From Gnetum montanum (lineage: Eukaryota > Streptophyta > Gnetopsida > Gnetales > Gnetaceae), in contig MNCI01004801.1 in NCBI GenBank assembly GCA_015680685.1, positions 180,324 through 244,323 on the forward strand: 64,000 bases of DNA, given 5' to 3'. Under the pieces are notes generated by a model, which saw only the letters and a list, made by a program, of their open reading frames with translations, made no database searches and was not told the origin of the DNA. Both the position numbers and the translations under genes were made by a program. This document shows positions 34,660 through 47,500 of this stretch, piece after piece (the first letter of the stretch is position 1; every line of letters starts with the position of its first letter).

Positions 34660-36860
34660 CTAGTTTAACATCTTAGCAGACAGTTGTTGTGGAACTTTGA
34701 TCACAAAGCATGTTGTGGGTGCTCGAGGTGGCACTTTGATAACAAAGGAAGGCCTTTTGTTTGTGGAGGTAGAGGGGACCCTTGCCTTGCTAGGAGGCAC
34801 ATGGATCACAAAAGGTTGTTGCATAGGTTTAGACTTACCACCTATGCTAATGGAATTTATCACATAGGAGGCATCATTTGTGCTGGATTGAATCATCGTG
34901 TTAATCACCAATTGGCCATGTTTTATCATTCTCTAAAGGTCATCCTGCAAAGCACGATAGTTGTCTATGCTGTGACCATCCAATTGGTGGTAATGACAGT
35001 ATTGGTCTAGCTTGAAGTGTTGTCGAACTGGGGGCTCGTTTGGTACTGCTAAAGCAGGGTTCCTTAGTAGTTCACAGTACCTATCATGTTTTTGGTGGGT
35101 AATCACCAATACATGTTTGTGTTGGATTTTCCTAGCTTTCAAGAATTTCTCTAGTAGTTTAGAGGGTTGCATCGGTAGTGGTGTATACTTTGAGCGGTCC
35201 TTACGCTGAAAGTTGGATCTTGGATTAGCCCTTGTCAATGTAGGCAAGTTGGTGCCAGAATTGCTGGTTTTATCAACTGGGGCCTTCAGCTACTTAGCTA
35301 TTGGGCCCCAGTTGGTTACTTTTGTGCTTGTGGCTATTATTATCACTGTTTTGTTTTGCTTGCAAGCATGTTGATTTTTGTAGGCCACATAGGTTGGATC
35401 ATTGATAGCTTGTGCTACTTCCTCTATGCCTCTCGTTTGGTTAGAGACTTCGGGGCTAGATAATATAGTTTGGACTTGATGAAGTCATTCATTGCACCTT
35501 TGAAGATGGCCAGTAGATGTGTCTCCACTAAGGATTTATGAATTTCACTCAATGTAGTATTCCAATGTTGAAGGAATTTTGACACGGGTTCTAGAGGCCC
35601 CTGTTTAACTTGCATAAGTTGGTCAAGGGTTTCTTCAGGCTTTAGGTTGTACCTGAAACGTGTCACAAACTTGGTTATGAGATTCCCCAAAGAGAAGATT
35701 GAGACCTTGGGTAGTGCATGATACCAGTCTAAGGCCTTGTCCATGAGTGACATGGGGAATGCACACATGATGGCATGTGGCCAAGCTTTAAGTAGAAAGC
35801 ACTCATATTGTAATATGACCAAGTGTGCATTGGGATCCCGTTCACCATTGTACTTGGTGAATTGTGGCAGCTGGACCCTAGTTGGAAGAGTTAGGGGTGG
35901 TACCATAGGACTTATGGGGTTGTCTCCATAGAAGTCCACCACGTGGATGTTGTCAAAGGAGGTAGCCTTGAGTCAGTTGATCTCCTCTGTCAATCTTTGG
36001 ATTAGTTGGAATGCTTGACCCAATCTTGGGGATGTGCTAGCCAGTTGCATTAGCTAGGCTTGTGTTGGTTGTATAGCATGGGGCTGAATTGTTGGTTGTG
36101 GAGTCTACCAGTTTAGCATTGCAGCGGACGAGTGTTGTCAGTTTAACATCATAGCGAATGAGTGTTGCCATTTTAATGTCATAGTAGACAATTGCTAATG
36201 TAATGGCTGAGCGATGGGTGTGGTGATTAGAGTGGGCCACACATGGATGGATTGGACAGACACTGTAGACACCGATGAGATAGGTAAGATGCAGGATGCC
36301 CAAGTTGTTTGGGGCTGGGAGGTGGTCCCTGCATGAGCATAGTGTTGGGAAAAACCATTAATTGCTTGCAAGGAAGGTTGAATTGGCATGGTTACCATCT
36401 CGGAGGGGATGGGTGCACCAAACCAAGGAAGGGCTATACTAGGGTGTGGTTATTGAAAGATGGTGTGGAGGGGGTTCTCATGCTTGGAGTGGGCCTCAAA
36501 CTCATCTCCCTCCTTCTGTGAGGCTTCCTCATAGGTTTTCCTTGCATCATGCTTGTTTGCATGGATGAGTTGGGACAACAACTAGTGGTAGGGCTTCATG
36601 TGTAGGATTATGTCAAATAAGGAGGGGTTATACTCCCATCCATTTTGATGGACTCATTTGTAGTTCTATTTTGCCTCTAAATCGAGGTAATCCACTAGTA
36701 ATCTTGCTTGGATTTTGGCACAAAAAAAATTGTATTGTTTGTGGCTTAATACAGCATGCTTTGGCTAGATTATGGTATCAAATATGTTAGACACCAAAGT
36801 AGAAGGTTAATCTTGATTCATATTCACAAATCAGGTTGTGAGAGTTGCTAGTTGCAGAAA
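34660..36860 (-). pseudogene. Element C gag
   Basis: On the minus strand: N-terminal segment with tandem motif repeats (36110-36195), then the core at 35424-35942, 172 codons open. The core has VDFYGDNPISPMVPPLTLP, QFTKYNGERDPNAHLVILQY, KALDWYHALPK and LMQVKQGPLEPVSKFLQHW, the Retrotrans_gag type of capsid domain. A 104-codon frame (34933-35247) holds KLDQYCHYHQLDGHSIDNYR, a C-x2-H, GH knuckle whose last Cys is Tyr. The C-terminal linker (34660-34929) repeats FVIHVPP, FVIKVPP, FVIKVPQ. Confidence 0.8.
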
Positions 36861-37020
36861 ATTGCTAACTCTAAAAATAGCTAAAAAATGACCAAGTATG
36901 TCAGTAGCAGGGAAATGGCCAAGTATAGAAATATAGAAAATGGCTAGGTGTAACAATGTAGAAAAAAATGCAAAGTATGAAAATGCAGAAAAAATGCTAA
37001 GTATGACAACTGCTAAAATC
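36840..37020 (-). repeat. Leader tandem repeats of element C (about 6 copies)
   Basis: Units around AAAATGGCTAAGTATG are homologous to 18535-18903 in B and to 59948-60135 in D. Copy number differs between elements. Confidence 0.7.
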
Positions 37021-37234
37021 GGCCAACTCTAGTGTAGTGTAACAAGGTGTTGCATTGTAACGTCTGTTGTTGCATTGTAGCATCGTAGTGTGCTACACTA
37101 TGCTACATTACATAGTAGATTCCTGCTATGATGTGCCCTGTACCACCCCGCTATGCTACATGTGATGTAGCTACTACACTATACAGAACAAGTCATAACA
37201 GTTAAAACTGATACTTGACACAAACTTAGATTTG

Positions 37235-37252
37235 GCCCTCCTTCTAGCATCA
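37235..37252 (-). other. Primer-binding site of element C
   Basis: The minus strand reads TGATGCTAGAAGGAGGGCC, the D sequence with one change in the first three bases, a few bases inside the 5' LTR. Confidence 0.55.
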
Positions 37253-37258
37253 AAAACT

Positions 37259-38460
37259 GTAGCGACAGAAAATGTCAGTGGCTAGAAACACTGAGAGGTC
37301 TTCAGGCACACAAACTAACCCTGAATCTACACAAGGGTCGTGTTGGAGAGAACGGATTCAGGGTGTCCTAAACGGTCTGGTCGATCAAACAAGGACTTAA
37401 CCAATATATAATAACCCTTTTGCAAACAATGATTTTAAATGGAACACCTGGTGGTAAAATAAAAAGAAAACATAATATGCATAGTAGTAGAAATGTGCTA
37501 AAGTGCATAACGGAACAATGAACATGATTGAATGCTTAACAATTCCTAAAAAATGTTGTAATTAGCCAAAAAGAGAGTTTGAATGGGAAGATGCACCACC
37601 CTAAAAAAAGGGTATAGGTATACAGAGTGTACAATAAGCATAGTAGGAGCATAATCACAGCCTTGGTGGTGTCAATCTATGAAATCTGGTGCTCACTGTG
37701 ATAAACTCTACCTTTTGGATCAGTACTCATGGTGTACTATGCGATGATCCACTGGGCTGCAATGGGGCTGCAGTGTACCATGTGGTGTAGTTGTGCCTCT
37801 CTATTGGTGTGGTGTGCTTGGGTCTCGTTCACCCATGGAGCTAAGTGCCAACATGTTAAAATGCCAAAAGCCTTGCTGGTGAAGAAATGGAAGCCTTCCC
37901 TTCTCTCTCTTTTTTCTCCCTTAAAAAGAGGGTGTAGAGGTATTTATAGGGCTAGGGCTAGGCCAAATTTTGGATCAGGTGCCACATGGTAGTGCAATGG
38001 GTGGGACTATGCTATATGCTACACTCATCTTGTGTTATGCGTGGGACACACGACATTGGCTGCAACATTGGACATGGTGCTATACAACGTGATAGGGTGC
38101 TATGCTGCACAACATAATAGGGTGTTACATAACAGGATGTAGTGTAATAGTGCGTAACACAACGTAATAGTGCATAATAGGGTGTTACTCTATGCTACGC
38201 TATGTAGCATAACAATGTTCCATGCTACATAGTGTAGCAACATGTAACAGTGCATAACGCAGTGTAACAGGGTATTACGCTATGCTACGTTATGCAGCAT
38301 AACATAGTGTAATAGGGTATTATGCTATGCTACGCTATGTAGCATAACAATGTGCTACGCTATGCTACATAGCGTAACAGGGTGTTTAAAGTGCCATCGT
38401 TTTGACACTTAGCCATATTTGCAATCACGATGCTCGGACCCAAAATTTTATGGTGTTTCA
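37259..38460 (-). repeat. 5' LTR of element C
   Basis: It pairs with 30407-31590. A reverse TATA box lies at 37941-37948. The U3 region 38030-38385 consists of CTATGCTACGTAGCGTAAC-like repeats. Confidence 0.85.
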
Positions 38461-38465
38461 ATATA
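38461..38465. repeat. Target-site duplication of element C, right copy (ATATA)
   Basis: It matches 30402-30406 at four of five bases. Confidence 0.6.
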
Positions 38466-39960
38466 GGAAATCACCATTAGCACTATGATTTGTATGCATA
38501 AACACTTTGTAGCCAAGCACATAGTACCTGAACTTTTCAAGAACGTACATCATTGTGATTAGTTCTTTCTCAGTTGTGATGTAATTCAATTGTGCATCCA
38601 CAATTCTTTGGCTTGCATAGTGGATGTAATATGGAAATTTCTTATCATCCAACTACATAAGCATGACTCCTAGGGCACAATTAGATGCATCTATCAGTAT
38701 ATGAAATGGTCTAGACTAGTCTAGTTCTCATAGAATTAGAGTTTCTATGAGTTTTTCTTTTAATAGTTGGAATGCACGTTCATACTCCTTTGTCCAAATG
38801 AATGGAGCATCTTTCTTTGTAAGCTCAACCAACGGCTTTTCCATCTTAGAGAAATTCTTTATAAATGACTAGTAGTAGCCAGTGTATCCAAGGAATCATT
38901 AGATGTCTTTGACTATCTTTGGTTGACATGTAATTCCTTGGATGATCCTTATATTTTCTAGGTTTACTTGAATTCCTACTTGAGTAATTCAGTGCACTAG
39001 TACTATGCCCTCTTGGACCATTAAATGGCATTTCTATAAATTGAGCCTAAGGTTTATTTCAACACATCTTTTTAGTACCTACTCAAGGTGATCTAGCGCT
39101 TGCTCAAATGTAGCCCCATAGGTAGATAAGTCATCCATAAAAACTTCTATCCCACTACCAATCTACTATTGAAAAATGCTAAGGACTAGGTGTTGAAATG
39201 TTTTAGGGACATTGCATAGACCGAAAAACATCTTACAATATGCAAAATTTTCCTAGGGACTCATGAATGTTCTTTTGGCATGATCTTCTAATGCAATTTG
39301 GAATTGGTCATAGCCACTATAACCATCCAAGAAGATAGAATAACAATTCCTGAAAATGGTGTCCAACACTTGGTCCACAAATGGTAACAGAAAATGATCT
39401 TTAAATTTTTTCATATTCAACAACCTAAAGTCAATGAAAACCCATAAATTGACATCTTTCTTTGGCATAATTATGAGTGGGCCAACCCACACACTATCTA
39501 TGATGGGATAGATGAACCCCACCTTGAGGACTTGTTCAATTTCCTCTTTGACGATCTTCTTCAACTTGGGATTCAATCATCTTTGTAGATACCTTCTTGG
39601 TTTCATGGCTAGGTCAATGTAGATACAATGCTAGCATATCCTTGGATCAATTCTAGTCAATTTAGGATATGACCAAGCAAATGTTGTTAGCCATTTTTTG
39701 ACCACCTTCAGTAGCTTGTCTTTTTGTTTGAGTGTAAGATTTGCATTGATTATAACCAGCTTACCATTGTTTAAAAATGCATACTCCATGCTAACTAGTA
39801 GAGTTTTTAATTCTAGGGTCCCTTGCTTAAAACTATCAAGGATTTTCAACTCTCCCCCAAAAATATCATCATCAAAGAGTTGGTGATGAACTTGCTTAAG
39901 TTCATCCATACTTTCGACATAAGCACATGTCAAACACTAATAGATCTCCATGCATAGTGT
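38466..39960 (-). pseudogene. Element F reverse transcriptase and RNase H
   Basis: On the minus strand: pre-RT segment (39631-39933), then RT with LKKIVKEEIEQVLKVGFIYP, VFIDFRLLN and LDGYSGYDQFQIALED (39253-39576). FMDD as the YxDD motif is near 39130-39142. RNase H starts with HILIDASNCALGVML, keeping its first Asp, and continues FPYYIHYASQ to VFMHTNHSANG at 38466, where element C cuts it. Stops are spread through the second half. In contrast to A and E there is no second RNase H, as expected for Athila. Confidence 0.8.
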
Positions 39961-40370
39961 GTTACTATCAAAGTTAGCTATTAGCCACTAGGTTCCCTCC
40001 TATTTTATGGCTGCTATGTACATACACTTTATATATAAGTTTCATGTGCTCATCGATTGCATGCTTTAATGTATGTACTGTTAATGGACTAGATTTTTTT
40101 TTACACGCAATTGCACCCATTATCACTGTATGTGATGCATGGAACATGATTCTTCTCTAGTCATCCAAATTTGTTCTCCTTGCAAATTTTCAAGGAGGGG
40201 TTCCTAATACCCATTCATGCATCAACCATGCTTAACCACACACATCCCATAATTATGGGGAAGTCACCTTTGTAATTTTCTACCTTGATCACCAAAAAAT
40301 TAGAAGGATAGGACTACCAACAAACTGTAATCATAATGTCCTTCACTAATCCCAAAGGTACAGTGATTGA
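39961..40370. other. Linker between protease and RT of element F
   Basis: Decayed pol sequence with stops in all minus frames. No separate domain recognised. Confidence 0.45.
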
Positions 40371-40600
40371 CTAGTTTGTCAATTCCAAATGGATGTTACT
40401 CTTCTTGAGAGGTTGTAGGTGCCAAGCCTTGTACATGTTGTAGGAGATGAGATTGACATTGGAACCAAAATCAAGAAGAGTTTTGCATGACTCATGTCCA
40501 GTGATTTGTAAGTAAATAAGAGGACTTCCTAGGTCAAATATTTTCATGAGAAGGTTTCCAACCTTGATCCAGTCATAAACAACATGAGTTAACATTACAA
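40371..40600 (-). pseudogene. Element F protease
   Basis: A frame of 74 codons reads GNLLMKIFDLGSPLIYLQIT, then CKTLLDFGSNVNLISYNMYK. The active site expected as D-S-G is D-F-G here (Asp 40470-40472, Phe 40467-40469), a Ser to Phe change that should inactivate it. It lies between gag and RT in minus orientation. Confidence 0.7.
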
Positions 40601-41219
40601 GGTAGATCTAAGGCAGTGTTTGGTTTAAGGGGCTCTTGAATGCATTTGATGTAGAGGATGAGGGTGTTGGAGATATAGGGCAACCAACTGCATTAGGTTG
40701 TAAGGGTTTGGAATGACTATTGGGTTCAAAAAATGATCATTTCCTAGATTAATTTTCTAAACCACTTAGCTAGAAAGTTGATTGTAAATGTACAGCCATT
40801 GTACCATTTCATTGCTATGACTATGGGGGAATTTTGCCCTGCATGGACGAAGTAGGAGTTAGCTGGGTTAAGGGTGGAGGGATGTGTGTAGATAGATGTA
40901 GAGGATGTTATGGATATGGATGCTTCTCTCAAGTATATGGTGAATGAGTTTGATGGTACTTTGGAGGATAATTGTGATATTGGAATGAGACGTGGCTTGC
41001 AGAGCTTTGTAGAGAAATGGACTACTAAACATAGTACCTGTCTGGATCTAGTTTCCTATAAGGGTACCACTGTCTTGGTAATGACATTCCCCATTATTGT
41101 GGTTGGTGCCACTATTGGTATTTTTCATACAATCTTGGTGGAGCTTCACTTGGATAGTAAGTTTCTTGTTGTTGGTGGAACTATCTTGGATTACCTTGAA
41201 GGTAAGGCAATCATCTAGG

Positions 41220-42950
41220 TGCTTGCCTCCTTGCTAGGCATGGATTCAGCACATACACCCTAGACTCCTATAAGTGTGACACCATAGGGAAACATCCCTT
41301 AGGATTTTTATATTGAGAAATTTCACATCCACTATCATCTTTAAAGTCTATCTCCACAACTTCTTCTATTGTATCAACTTTGCCATTACCTTTCTAGTAG
41401 GCACATTTAGCTTCTTTTCGTCTCCAACGATCATAATCACTATTCCATTATTTGGATTCTTCAAAAATATTCATAGTATTTTGGAAATTTTCATTTAAAG
41501 AGTCTCATAATTTATCAACGTTTTCTGAAATATTGGAAATAGATTTTTGGATGGGCAAGGTTTTTCTATTCACAACTTCATTGAGTGTTAACTTCTCCTC
41601 ATCATAGAATTGGACCTCCCTTTTTTTGATTAAAGGATTCTTATTATATTCTTCTAAATTTTTTCTTTTTGCAACTCACCTTCTTATTTTGTGACCTACT
41701 CTATTAATCTTTTTATCTAATAAGCCTTAGTTTAGATAATCTCCCTTGGGCATAAACCCCAAGAGTTCTTCTGGTTTCTACTCTAATCCCATCTATGATG
41801 TGGTGGAGTTGTTCCTTCTAAGAATAACCATGGCTAGGGCATCAATGTAAGAGAGAATAATATCTACCCATGGTGGCATCCAAGGGTTCATTTGTCTCCT
41901 TTTTCCAACTTTGGATTTCCCTTCTCAAATTAAACACTCTAGAGTACATCTAGTATTTGTCATTAAATAGTTCTAGCATGGTACTCCATCTGTGAATGGA
42001 TTCTAGCTCCAAGGACAAGTACCAACTTTTTGCTTCCTTAATGAGTGTCCTAGGAAATATCTTAAGTTTTTGCCAATCATTTTCAATTTTCTACAAGGCA
42101 CAAGCATTGTGAAAAACTCATAGATGAGTTTGTGAATCAGAGTTATATCCCCCCTCAATAATATTGTTCATGTCTAAGTGCTTGATCTAACTATCTTTCA
42201 CATGCCTAGTTGGGATCTTAACTACCTTTGCAATGTTAAGCATTCTTTAAGTTTCCAATAAAGGTTCATCATCATCATGATTTCAATGTCACTGATGATG
42301 TCCACTATTAGCCTTTCATTCATGATGGTCTTGTTGTTCCCCTCCATCACTGTTGTTCCTTTTGCAGCATCTTTTAGAATCAGAAGAAGAGGAAGAAGAG
42401 GATGTAGATGAATAGGAAGGAGGATGACTACCACCATCATGTTTTCTACCAATTCCCCTTCAATTTTCACGATCACATTTGTCAATTTTCTTCTCATCTT
42501 GATGCTTGTCCAATCCTTTGCCTTGATTACCATTTTTTCCCAAACTTGGATTGTTGATAGTAGACCATAGATTCAAGTCCAAACCCCCATCATCAATAAT
42601 AAGGGATGGAGAATTTTCATGTTGATAGCCCTCAAAGGAAGGATCCTCATTGTCATCTTTGTTTTGTAGGAACAAGGGATTTGTGAACCATTTCTGCTTC
42701 ACAACCTCATGATTCTTCTCCTGGTATCGATCTTTCCTACATTGTGTTTCAATGGGATGATAGTATTGGTAGTCGTAGTCATGCACAACATATTCTTCTT
42801 GAAGATCATGGATTTCTAACTTCTTAAGAGTTTGAAGTAGCATCATGGACACAAATCGATTGAGGCATTACAATGTTTCCTTCCATGTCATGCCATCACA
42901 GTTGCTCATCTTGATGTAGGATGAAGGTGAAGTCACATATATGCTCATCT
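41220..42950 (-). pseudogene. Element F gag
   Basis: Near 41790-42150 the minus strand reads as a Retrotrans_gag-type domain: KIENDWQKLKIFPRTLIKEA, KSWYLSLELESIHRWSTMLE, RREIQSWKKETNEPLDATMG, with stops in between. The N-terminal 130-codon frame at 42460-42852 is polar (IHDLQEEYVVHDYDYQYYHP) with no known motif. The part toward protease is too decayed to follow. Confidence 0.6.
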
Positions 42951-43160
42951 AGGTGAGTATATATCACATTGCACTCTTATGAGATTGGTGGTTTAACATT
43001 TTCACACCTATGAGAAGAAGAAGACATTTTGTAACAAATAAAATTATCAATGTGCTTTTGTAATTATATAATTTGAGAATGATGTTGATCTCGGGGTTCA
43101 TCCAATGATATTAATAATGTTCACTAATCCTAGATAGCACACATTTCAACAAAAAGAGTT

Positions 43161-43177
43161 CCTAGAAATGGTGCCAA
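43161..43177 (-). other. Primer-binding site of element F
   Basis: The minus strand reads TTGGCACCATTTCTAGGAAC directly after the 5' LTR end. The TGG near the LTR edge fits tRNA priming; the tRNA is not assigned. Confidence 0.5.
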
Positions 43178-44096
43178 TGATGAGCGATGAGGTACCCCTA
43201 CATCCAACAATATGAATCACAAAACATTCACGCGTGATTCGATCGAATTTTGTGGACTTTATAATTTTTGATATACTAGTCTTCTAGGAAGTGAACCTTT
43301 CGCTAATGGTTATTTGTTGTCTTCCCAATTACACTTGTGATGCACATGGTATGGTTACATGTAATCAAGCCATATGATTTTTATTATTTTTTGTTTTATG
43401 CTCTTTGGTACTTAAAGTAAAGAGATGAAGTAATTTAATTTAACTAATTAACTAATCTCTAAATAGTCCTAACATAAGCATCTAGTCCCACTTTCTGTAC
43501 ATATCCTAAACCCACATATCCACTACTAGGTTACCAAGCACTATGTTATTGGACACACCAAGCAATAATGCTATTGGGATTACCATGTGAATACATATTT
43601 ACACTTGAAGTAGTTGTACTTATGTGTTTAAGCTATTTAACTTAATTAATTAACTAATTGCTCTAAGTCTAATTTAGCTTATTTAATAGCATAATTAATG
43701 AAAATAATAAATGCATAAATAAATCATTAATTTATTCTAAGTGCTACAAAGTTTGATCAAAAGGCTCATCTTTATTGCCATACACACTAGTGTGGTTCAA
43801 GTGCAATAATGCTCAAATAAAGATCCATACACTTTCTAAGTCCTATTATGGGCACTTACATAAATATTTGAACTTTTGAATGGAAAAACTACAAGAGCTT
43901 TTCTACTACTATGATAAGAATTTCCCATAAACACAGTTGTGAGCTCATATTTATAGTTTTTGCTATCGGGTTGCATCGACGAGGCCCTATAGATGTAGCA
44001 AATGCTATATTGATGTAGTCCCATTGATGAGGCAACACAACATAAATGGGGCCCCATCAACAAGGCCATGTCAATGCAATGCTTTAACACACATCA
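43178..44096 (-). repeat. 5' LTR of element F
   Basis: It has TGATG...CATCA termini and pairs with 22721-23710, with about 70 bp less of the CATAAATGGGGCC-type repeats. Confidence 0.75.
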
Positions 44097-44531
44097 CTTG
44101 CCATGGCCTAAAATTGGCAAATCCTATGACCCGCTATGGCCTAAAATTGGCAAAATGTTATAACTTATTTAAATATAAATGTAAATTAAAATGTTTAAAA
44201 CATAATAAACATGGCCACATGGTGTGGCAAAACTTTAAATGATACATCATGAAACAGTAAACCGTCCATCAACTAAATCAATGACTAACACTAGTCATAA
44301 CAACATCAAGGTCAAATGTGATCAACAATAATAACTAAAATAGATAACCGGTAGTGCTAGGATGCATTTAGAGGAGATTAAGGGTCATTTCCACCCTTAC
44401 CAATAGGGCCACCAATGTCACCTAGTACCTATAGCATAATAACATAAGATTAATTAGTAATAAACACATTATAGAGCCAAGCTAATAACTTAAACAAAAT
44501 AAAACATGACAAAATCATATAACAAAAAAAC
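44097..44531. other. Stretch right of element F, no gene
   Basis: It starts with a 36-bp direct duplication of GGCCTAAAATTGGCAAA (44105 and 44141) and is otherwise AT-rich. Confidence 0.5.
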
Positions 44532-47500
44532 CTAAGGGGACTCTGGTATGATATATTCTTGGAGAAGACTATGAAGGCCAACCTCTAAATGATGGAGAAT
44601 TTGGTATTCCATCATGTGGGCCCAATTTACATTCCCAAGATTAACTCATATTAGGATGTTACTTTCATCAATCTCCATCCACATAGGTGGCTCCTATGAC
44701 ACAGTAGCATTAGATACCTCACCCAAGATAGTAGAGATATAAGGGTTAGGGGAATTAGCCATAGTTATAGTGTTACCAAATAGTTTGAAGGCACTTTTAG
44801 CTTGAATTCCCCTGACGAACAGCTCATACACCATTTGGTAGACTCCTCTTTCAACCACTTAAGATAAGACTCATGTTTCGCCTTATACTTATTTTTATGA
44901 TCCTTTTGTACCCAACTTCATTCAAGAACCCAAGCACAGTAATCTTTTCACTCTTTAGTTTTGTAAATGATTGAGTCCATCTGTAATCATTGCTTTGCCA
45001 TCTCTCTAGCAAGGGCAATCTTGTCATGGATGACGTTCCAATAATGTGCCCATGTGATCTTCGTAGTTTGCAAAGACTCTTTGTTATCCACTTGCGCTTA
45101 CACAAAAGCCTTGCAAAGAGATCATTGATCAACTAAGCCTACCTCTTAGTCTCTTCCTTCAAGACCATAATCTATTCCAATAGGAATTCATTTCACCATT
45201 GGAACTCCAATGAAGTTTTCATGCATAAAATTGCAATATCAACTACAATTTCATAAAACCTTTGTGGAACATTTTCCACTTTAGGTGGAAGACTAGACAA
45301 GGAGTCTATCTCCATGGCTCGGTTGGAGTCCCACTCAACCTTAGGCACTACAAGCAATGTAACTATGAAATATACACATAAGCATAATTACAACAAGAAT
45401 GGCTATAATGAAAACATGTAACCAATATACCTATAAAAACCTATATAAAATAATTAGAGGTGAAATGAAATTAAGTTCTTACCAACTTCGAGAGCAACCT
45501 ATTACAATCGATTGGTTATATCCTTAGCTACCCCATGCATAAACTCCATCTTATCGAGAACCTCTACCCATGGTTTCATATGAAATGTAGAAGTAGAGGC
45601 ATCTTCTTTAGGCTTAGTAGCTACAATAGGTATAACAATCAACTAACTATTAGAACAAGACTTAAACATAAGATAATAAAACATAACAAACAACAAAAAA
45701 GTGTATTCATGCCTAAAACCTCATCTGGGATGATGATAGGGTGTTCACCTGACAATGGTTCACCAAACAAGGTGTCCAAGTCATCTAGTGCAACATTGGC
45801 CAACCCCTCATCCTCATGCTATTGTAGGAACATCTTCTCAAGGTGTTTTTTCTCTACCTCTATTATTGTGGCTTGGGCTGCTAGTTCTTGTCACTTGTTG
45901 ACAAGAAAAATAAATACAAAACATTTAAATAAGTTAATATATTTCACATAAGACAAATTAACAACATGGCCTTAAAACATAAAACATAAAATAACCTAAG
46001 CATGAAAAAAATTAAAACATACATGTAACCACCTAATGTGTTCAGCCAAGATTAACTATAAGCCTCCTCTTGGAAGGTTTCTTGGAGGCTCGTGTTGCTT
46101 CCTCAACCATGGACCACTTTAACTTTTCTCTAGATGCTTCATTAGCTTCAATACATAATTCCTTGGCCCTCAATATTTCCATGCTTGACTTAAGGCTTAA
46201 TCCCCATGCTGTCAAGGAAAGCACAATGTATGCCACTAAAATATTTAATGGTAATAGGCATTGATTCCCCAACATCCTCTAGTGGGTTTTAGGCTTGCAT
46301 AGCTGGATAAATATGCTTTATCCAATGCTTAGAGAGTTGGGATGGGTCTTGACTCATCCATTGTCCATCCCTCATCACCACCAAAAATTCTATGAATCTC
46401 ATCAAATATGTCATAAAAAATGCATAATTCATGTTGCATATTGTTGTGAGATTCTCCCAGAGTTTGAGAATTTTCTCCCATGGCCCAAAGGCCAAGTGAG
46501 TACCTGAGTTAAATTAGTCATATTCAATAAGGACCTTCATCATGGTCCATGCCTAGGTGATGTTGATAACCTTCTTCTGTGATAGTAGCTTTATAAAGGT
46601 ATAGGATTTGAACAAGGGATATAATTCCCTTGCTTCTAGTACTTGGAAATCCTCCAAGGTCAAACCAGAATGACCATGACACGCACTCAACCATGATTTC
46701 ACCTCCTCTCGATGGTCTACCTCCTTTGTTGATTTAGTGAAAACCCTCTTCCCTTCAATGGGGATACTAAATATGTCATAGAAGGTAGCCTTGTTAATAG
46801 CCAAGGCAATTGACACATCATCAACTTGGGTAATGAACTTCTTGACTCCTTAGCCAAATGAGTGAATGATGTTCACCATATCAAAGGCACAAATGGTTGG
46901 GCTAGGAGCCATGAAAAGATCAAGAAAACCTACATGAGTGATGTTTGCTTGAACATTTCTAGGTGCCTTTTCAATCAACCAATGTTCTGCCAATTTCACA
47001 TCACTATATTTTAGGATGAGAGTCTCCTTGGGACATCCTAAAACAACAAAATAATGCTAGTGGAGGTGGTAGCCCCTACAAGGTAATTAAAATGGCCAAT
47101 TAGCTTAGGCATAAAGCAAAATATGACAAGAACAAAAAATTTAAACCATACTGATAAAGCCATGAAAAGAATTAAAACCAAAATATACTAGAATCATGTA
47201 GCCATGAAAATGTTAGTATAACATAACAAATAAATAAATAAATAATTTCAACCTTTCTTACCATTCTTCTTCTTGCTTAATGAGGGTTGTGAGGAGGGCC
47301 TAGTAGTGGTGCCTTCTTTTGCAATGCATTTAGGGGCCACCTAGCAACCATGAGTTGTCTCATTGGCTAGGCACCTTTGGAAGGATGGAACATAGATGGA
47401 GGTGTACTTATCAAAATTTTCCTTTAGTTGCTCAACCACTACAAGCCTTACTATTGAGCTTTTGGTAAATAGCCCCACTACACTCTAAGCCAATGTTAGG

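Larger units (their letters stand above)
30407..38460 (-). mobile_element. Element C: second full-length non-autonomous gag-protease element
   Basis: The element is 8054 bp long with LTRs of 1184 and 1202 bp. It is inserted in element F: RNase H of F stops at 38461 and the linker to integrase resumes at 30406. The inner layout equals that of B, with primer-binding site, leader repeats, gag, protease, 1.8 kb of non-coding DNA and polypurine tract. RT, RNase H and integrase are absent. The two LTRs look roughly 80-85% alike by eye in the parts I compared, so this too is an old insertion. Confidence 0.88.
22721..44096 (-). mobile_element. Element F: Athila-like Ty3/gypsy element, interrupted by C
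   Basis: LTRs at 22721-23710 and 43178-44096 (TGATG...CATCA in the right copy) enclose, on the minus strand, gag, protease, RT, RNase H and integrase. A region of about 5 kb follows integrase. Without element C the element is about 13.3 kb. The pre-RT segment (TLKQKDKLLKVVKKWLTTFA then WSYPKLTRIDPRIC), the single RNase H (YASQRIVDAQLNYITTEKEL) and the long post-integrase region are typical of the Athila branch. Stops are frequent. The LTR termini of the left copy and the target duplication are unclear (CTTA versus CTTG). Confidence 0.75.

Noticed and set aside
22721-44101. Exact target-site duplication for element F
   Set aside because: CTTA on the left and CTTG on the right agree at only three or four bases and would need a shifted LTR border. 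Not strong enough to report as a feature.
44851-45132. Minus-strand ORF of 93 codons as a separate gene
   Set aside because: It is in frame with the last exon of pseudogene G (start 45347) and is part of it; the end is frameshifted.
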